Assembly (NCBI GenBank): GCA_016208645.1
Contig: JACQXP010000417.1
Coordinates: 1 to 8,258, forward strand
Length of the DNA: 8,258 nucleotides
From: Candidatus Methylomirabilota bacterium
GTDB taxonomy: Bacteria > Methylomirabilota > Methylomirabilia > Methylomirabilales > 2-02-FULL-66-22
Direction: 5' to 3'
This document shows, piece after piece, positions 5,975-8,258 of the stretch. The translations under genes were made by a program, and so were the position numbers. How positions within the stretch are numbered: the stretch's first letter is position 1; each line of letters opens with the position of its first letter. The notes under the pieces are model-generated. The model was not told the origin of the DNA. It made no database searches and saw only the letters and a list, made by a program, of their open reading frames with translations.

Positions 5975-6358
5975 ATGCTGTACATCGTCGAGACCAAGAA
6001 AGATGTGGAGACGGCGGCGCGCGACCTGGAAGAGGCGGTGAAGCGGAACAAGTTCGGCGTCCTGCACGTGCACGACCTCCAGAAGACGCTGAAGGAAAAG
6101 GGGGTGGACTTTCCCAACGCCTGCAAGATCCTGGAGGTGTGTAACCCGCAGCGGGCCAACCAGGTGCTGACGGCGAACATGGGGGTGAACATGGCCCTCC
6201 CCTGCCGGATCTCCGTGTACCGGGAGGGGGGCCAGACGAAGATCGGCATGATTCGGCCCACCGCGCTCCTGGCGCTTTTCCCCGGGGCTGCCGACCTCAA
6301 GGTAGTGGCGGAAGAAGTAGAGCGTGAGACGATGCGAATGATTGACGAGGCGAAGTAG
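5975..6358 (+). CDS. DUF302 family protein
   Basis: A 127-residue soluble protein starting at the ATG at 5975 with AGGAG at 5961-5965; in-frame ATGs further upstream (5870 and 5951) lack support and add non-homologous residues. It matches DUF302 in full: MLYIVETKKD start, a helix of about residues 10-25, FGVLHVHDLQKTL, then the conserved CKILEVCNP (C50, C56), MGVNMALPCRISVY (C77) and GMIRPTALL. DUF302 has no established biochemical activity; it is a small alpha/beta domain common in sulfur-, metal- and redox-related gene clusters. C56 in the E-V-C-N-P motif, H31 and H33 are candidate ligands or redox residues (inference). There is no signal peptide, so a cytoplasmic location is expected. It starts 101 nt after the aberrant ynfA and leads a compact co-directional set with the SHOCT and cytochrome-like genes. 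Confidence 0.92.
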   Translation: MLYIVETKKDVETAARDLEEAVKRNKFGVLHVHDLQKTLKEKGVDFPNACKILEVCNPQRANQVLTANMGVNMALPCRISVYREGGQTKIGMIRPTALLALFPGAADLKVVAEEVERETMRMIDEAK

Positions 6359-6403
6359 ATTCAGGACTGAGCTATCTGGAGGCGGAGACGGGAGGAAGAA
6401 CTG

Positions 6404-6676
6404 ATGATGCCGGGTGGCGGGATGATGGGTTGGGGAGGGTATGGTGCATTCGGGATGGGCTTTGTGGGCTGGATCTTCATGCTCCTGTTCTGGGGCCTGA
6501 TCATCGTCGGGCTGGTTCTCGTGGTCCGGTGGCTCTGGGACCAGGGGCGACCCGCGACGGGCGCCGGAACCGGCGGCGGGGCGGCCGAGGCCCCCCTGGA
6601 CATCCTCAAACGACGGTACGCACGGGGGGAGATCAGCAAAGAGGAATATGACCGGATGAAGCAGGACCTGGCCTAG
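6404..6676 (+). CDS. Met/Gly-rich SHOCT-domain membrane protein
   Basis: A 90-residue protein starting at the ATG at 6404, with GGAGGA 7 nt upstream (a second ATG follows at once at 6407). Residues 1-16 are Met/Gly-rich (MMPGGGMMGWGG), residues about 19-43 form one strong transmembrane helix (FVGWIFMLLFWGLIIVGLVL), residues 48-60 are a Gly/Ala/Thr linker, and 63-89 are a SHOCT domain (DILKRRYARGEISKEEYDRM). SHOCT is a short C-terminal helical motif, often on membrane proteins, thought to mediate oligomerisation. The Met-rich start could bind soft metals such as Cu(I) or Ag(I), but this is inference. It lies 45 nt after the DUF302 gene and 22 nt before the Met-rich cytochrome-like gene, so the three are probably co-transcribed. 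The family call is firm; the role is unknown. Confidence 0.9.
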   Translation: MMPGGGMMGWGGYGAFGMGFVGWIFMLLFWGLIIVGLVLVVRWLWDQGRPATGAGTGGGAAEAPLDILKRRYARGEISKEEYDRMKQDLA

Positions 6677-6698
6677 CTTTCCGGAGAGGAGTTGAACC

Positions 6699-7109
6699 AT
6701 GAAACGGCGGTTTCCCGTCCTCGGGGCGGTACTGATCCTCGTCGGCGTGGCCGGGCTGGCATCGCTGTCCGTCTTCCAGGGCGGCCTCTGGGGGGATGCG
6801 TCCTGGCCGATGGGCCCATGGGGCGCGGGCAGCATGGTCATCGGGCCAGGAATGATGCGAGGGATGGGTCCCGGAATGATGGGCGGCGCCCTTCCTTCAG
6901 ACATCCGCTACGAGGCGCTGACCAAGGAGGAACATCGCGAGGGCGAGAAGGCCCGGGAGCATCCCCCCTACACCGACGACCTCATCAAGCGCGCCATCAC
7001 GCGGGGCGTGGACCCTGCCGGGAATTCACTCGACTGGACGATGCCCCGGTGGCGGATGGGAGACGCCGACTTTGCCGACCTCTTGGCGTACTTGAAGACG
7101 CTCCGGTAA
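6699..7109 (+). CDS. Met-rich exported protein with a cytochrome c C-terminal half but no heme motif
   Basis: A 136-residue product starting at the ATG at 6699 with AGGAG 7 nt upstream. Residues 5-26 are a hydrophobic signal or anchor after MKRR. Residues 38-61 are rich in Met and Gly (GPGMMRGMGPGMMGG; M52, M53, M56, M60, M61). From residue 65, LPSDIRYEALTKEEH and then YTDDLIKRAITRGVDP, TMPRWRMGDADF and LLAYLKTLR are what I recognise as the distal half of a mono-heme c-type cytochrome, with M115 or M120 in the position of the axial methionine. No Cys occurs anywhere in the protein, so the CXXCH heme-attachment site is absent and covalent heme c binding is impossible. In relatives I recall, a heme-bearing segment precedes the IRYE-like motif. 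It is last in the DUF302-SHOCT set. A periplasmic metal-binding role is possible but unproven. Confidence 0.75.
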   Translation: MKRRFPVLGAVLILVGVAGLASLSVFQGGLWGDASWPMGPWGAGSMVIGPGMMRGMGPGMMGGALPSDIRYEALTKEEHREGEKAREHPPYTDDLIKRAITRGVDPAGNSLDWTMPRWRMGDADFADLLAYLKTLR

Positions 7110-7331
7110 ACGGGAGGGCGCCGACTCTCATTCACTACGGCCATCTGACTGTCTGCCAGAATGTCCACTCCGGAGCCTCGGCTCACGCCCAATCATTGTC
7201 ACGATGACACACTCGGGCCGGACGAAGTTCGCCCGGGCGATGGCTCCCCCGGATTCCCCCTTCCCCAAGAGCCTTGGGTTTTCGCGGTCTTTCGCGTCGC
7301 ACCGGATGACCCAAGCCTCCGACTGCCGATC
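7110..7331. other. Intergenic region without a credible gene
   Basis: Between the cytochrome-like gene and the htpX promoter I find no convincing coding sequence on either strand; the short frames here lack family features and ribosome binding sites. The stretch holds a small palindrome, TGTCA-CGA-TGACA (7197-7209), and the terminator-like hairpin at 7264-7282 described separately. Confidence 0.5.
7264..7282 (+). terminator. Candidate intrinsic terminator of the DUF302-SHOCT-cytochrome-like set
   Basis: CCCAAG (7264-7269) pairs with CTTGGG (7273-7278) across a 3-nt AGC loop, followed by TTTT (7279-7282) and C. The stem is 6 bp and the T-run is short, so strength is modest, but it sits between a completed gene set and a new promoter. 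It lies about 155 nt past the last stop codon. Confidence 0.4.
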
Positions 7332-7348
7332 CTGGCATAGCGCTTGCC
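7332..7348 (+). promoter_or_regulatory. Sigma-54 (RpoN)-type promoter candidate for htpX
   Basis: CTGGCATAGCGCTTGCC matches the -24/-12 consensus YTGGCACGRNNNTTGCW at 11 of 14 informative positions. The essential GG (7334-7335) and GC (7346-7347) have the required spacing. Initiation would fall near 7359, giving a leader of about 58 nt that begins just before the strong hairpin and ends at htpX. No enhancer-binding site could be identified upstream. Chance occurrence in G+C-rich DNA remains possible. Confidence 0.5.
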
Positions 7349-7366
7349 CTTACACACCGACGACGC

Positions 7367-7395
7367 CTCTCGGGGGGATGTTTCCCCCCGGAGAG
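7367..7395 (+). promoter_or_regulatory. Strong GC hairpin in the htpX leader
   Basis: CTCTCGGGGGG (7367-7377) pairs with CCCCCCGGAGAG (7384-7395) with a single bulged base and the 6-nt loop ATGTTT, giving 11 base pairs. The stem ends 6 nt before the AGGAGG (7402-7407) of htpX. No T-tract follows, so it is unlikely to be an intrinsic terminator. Possible roles are message stabilisation, protection of the 5' end or control of ribosome access. Confidence 0.6.
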
Positions 7396-7416
7396 CGATG
7401 CAGGAGGGATCACAGC

Positions 7417-8258
7417 ATGTCCAATGCTATCAAGACGACAGCGCTACTCGCGGCCCTGACTGTCCTGTTCATCCTGGTCGGCGGAATGATCGGGGGTGAG
7501 CAGGGCATGGTTGTCGCGTTGCTCTTGGCGGGGGTGATGAATTTCGCGGCCTACTGGTGGTCGGACCGGATCGTCCTCCGGATGTACGGCGCGCAGGAGG
7601 TCGCAGAGGCCGAGGCGCCGGAGTTTGTCGGCATGGTCCGGCGTCTGGCGCAGCGGGCCCGCCTGCCCATGCCGCGAGTGTATATCATTCCCACCGAGAC
7701 GCCCAACGCCTTTGCCACCGGCCGGAATCCGGAGCACGCCGCGGTGGCGGCCACAGAGGGGATCCTCCGCATCCTCACCCCGGATGAGCTGGAGGGCGTG
7801 ATGGCCCACGAGCTTGCCCACGTGCGGAACCGGGACATCCTGATCTCGACCATCGCGGCCACGCTGGCGGGGGCGGTCATGGTTCTCGCCAGGATCGCCC
7901 AGTTCAGCGCTTTCTTCGGGGGCGGGCGCAGCAGCGAGGAGGACGAGGGTGGGGGCGGAATCGTGGGCCTGATCGTCATGGCCGTCCTGGCGCCGCTTGC
8001 CGCCATGCTCGTCCAGATGGCGATCTCCCGCTCGCGCGAGTATCAGGCCGACGCCGCGGGGGCCCAGATCAGCCGGAAGCCCCGAGCGCTGGCGGATGCG
8101 CTGGAGAAGCTCCAGCCGGCTGCCCAGGCACTGCCCATGGACGCGCATCCCAGCACGGCGCACATGTTCATCGTGAACCCCTTGGCTGGGGGGAGCGTCC
8201 TGCGCCTCTTCTCGACCCACCCGCCTGTCGAGGAGAGGGTGGCGCGCCTGCGGGCCAT
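7417..8258 (+). CDS. htpX: HtpX membrane zinc metalloprotease, 3' end cut by window edge
   Basis: 280 residues are visible from the ATG at 7417 (AGGAGG 9 nt upstream) to the right edge; family members are about 280-300 residues, so only a short tail is missing. HtpX is an M48-family inner-membrane endopeptidase that degrades misfolded membrane proteins, working alongside FtsH in envelope quality control. Two N-terminal helices lie at about 7-26 and 30-47. RLPMPRVYIIPTETPNAFATG precedes the zinc site HELAH (H131, E132, H135) in MAHELAHVRNRD. After two central helices (about 143-162 and 181-203) comes SREYQADAAG with E208 as third zinc ligand. FSTHPPVEERVARLRA is the usual C-terminal signature. 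A Gly/Ser/Glu-rich loop (168-181) separates the central helices. It appears separately transcribed from its own promoter candidate, in a region otherwise devoted to metal handling. Confidence 0.95.
   Translation, partial: MSNAIKTTALLAALTVLFILVGGMIGGEQGMVVALLLAGVMNFAAYWWSDRIVLRMYGAQEVAEAEAPEFVGMVRRLAQRARLPMPRVYIIPTETPNAFATGRNPEHAAVAATEGILRILTPDELEGVMAHELAHVRNRDILISTIAATLAGAVMVLARIAQFSAFFGGGRSSEEDEGGGGIVGLIVMAVLAPLAAMLVQMAISRSREYQADAAGAQISRKPRALADALEKLQPAAQALPMDAHPSTAHMFIVNPLAGGSVLRLFSTHPPVEERVARLRA

Noticed and set aside
7183..7413. 76-residue minus-strand frame in the htpX upstream region
   Set aside because: Arg/Pro/Gly-rich with no domain, and it overlaps the promoter and hairpin signals.
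7444..8220. 258-residue minus-strand open frame opposite htpX
   Set aside because: Shadow of htpX; His/Arg/Gly-rich with no family features, while the plus strand encodes HELAH and all other HtpX motifs.
1..8258. CRISPR arrays, tRNA or rRNA genes, insertion sequences
   Set aside because: No repeated spacer-like array, cloverleaf, rRNA-like segment, transposase or terminal inverted repeat was seen on either strand.

Overview
This is a GC-rich bacterial window (clearly above 60% G+C, strong third-position G/C bias, AGGAG-type ribosome binding sites) carrying a heavy-metal and envelope-stress accessory region. The HtpX protein and the DUF302, SHOCT and cytochrome-like proteins look like those of diderm bacteria from soil, groundwater or sediment (Methylomirabilota/Rokubacteria or a deltaproteobacterial-type lineage). 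That placement is a guess from memory of similar proteins. No rRNA, tRNA, CRISPR array, transposase or integrase is visible.

Left part (1-4855): the window opens inside a cupredoxin-like copper protein (3' end only). It faces, convergently, a cation diffusion facilitator (CDF) metal exporter on the minus strand. A roughly 190-bp divergent promoter region separates the CDF gene from a CadC/SmtB-type ArsR regulator. Next come a small membrane-protein ORF overlapping the regulator's stop codon and a P1B-2-type (Zn/Cd/Pb) P-type ATPase with three N-terminal HMA domains. This is a coherent zinc/cadmium efflux locus: a metal-sensing repressor, a secondary exporter and a primary pump. The two divergent promoters share an identical 10-bp sequence around their -35 elements, in inverted orientation.

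Middle part (4856-5974): this stretch looks eroded. A reading frame joins a one-helix membrane segment to the N-terminal third of a signal peptidase II (LspA) that lacks the catalytic half. It is followed by a YnfA-family small membrane protein whose fourth helix is replaced by an unrelated tail. LspA-like genes are known companions of metal P-type ATPases (for example in pbr lead-resistance loci), so this reads as the decayed end of a metal-resistance operon.

Right part (5975-8258): DUF302, a Met/Gly-rich SHOCT membrane protein and a Met-rich secreted or anchored protein form a tight co-directional cassette. The last of these keeps the C-terminal half of a c-type cytochrome but has no CXXCH heme motif. 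A non-coding stretch of about 300 bp follows, with a terminator-like hairpin, a good sigma-54-type promoter match and a strong GC hairpin just before the ribosome binding site of htpX (membrane zinc metalloprotease), which runs off the right edge almost complete.
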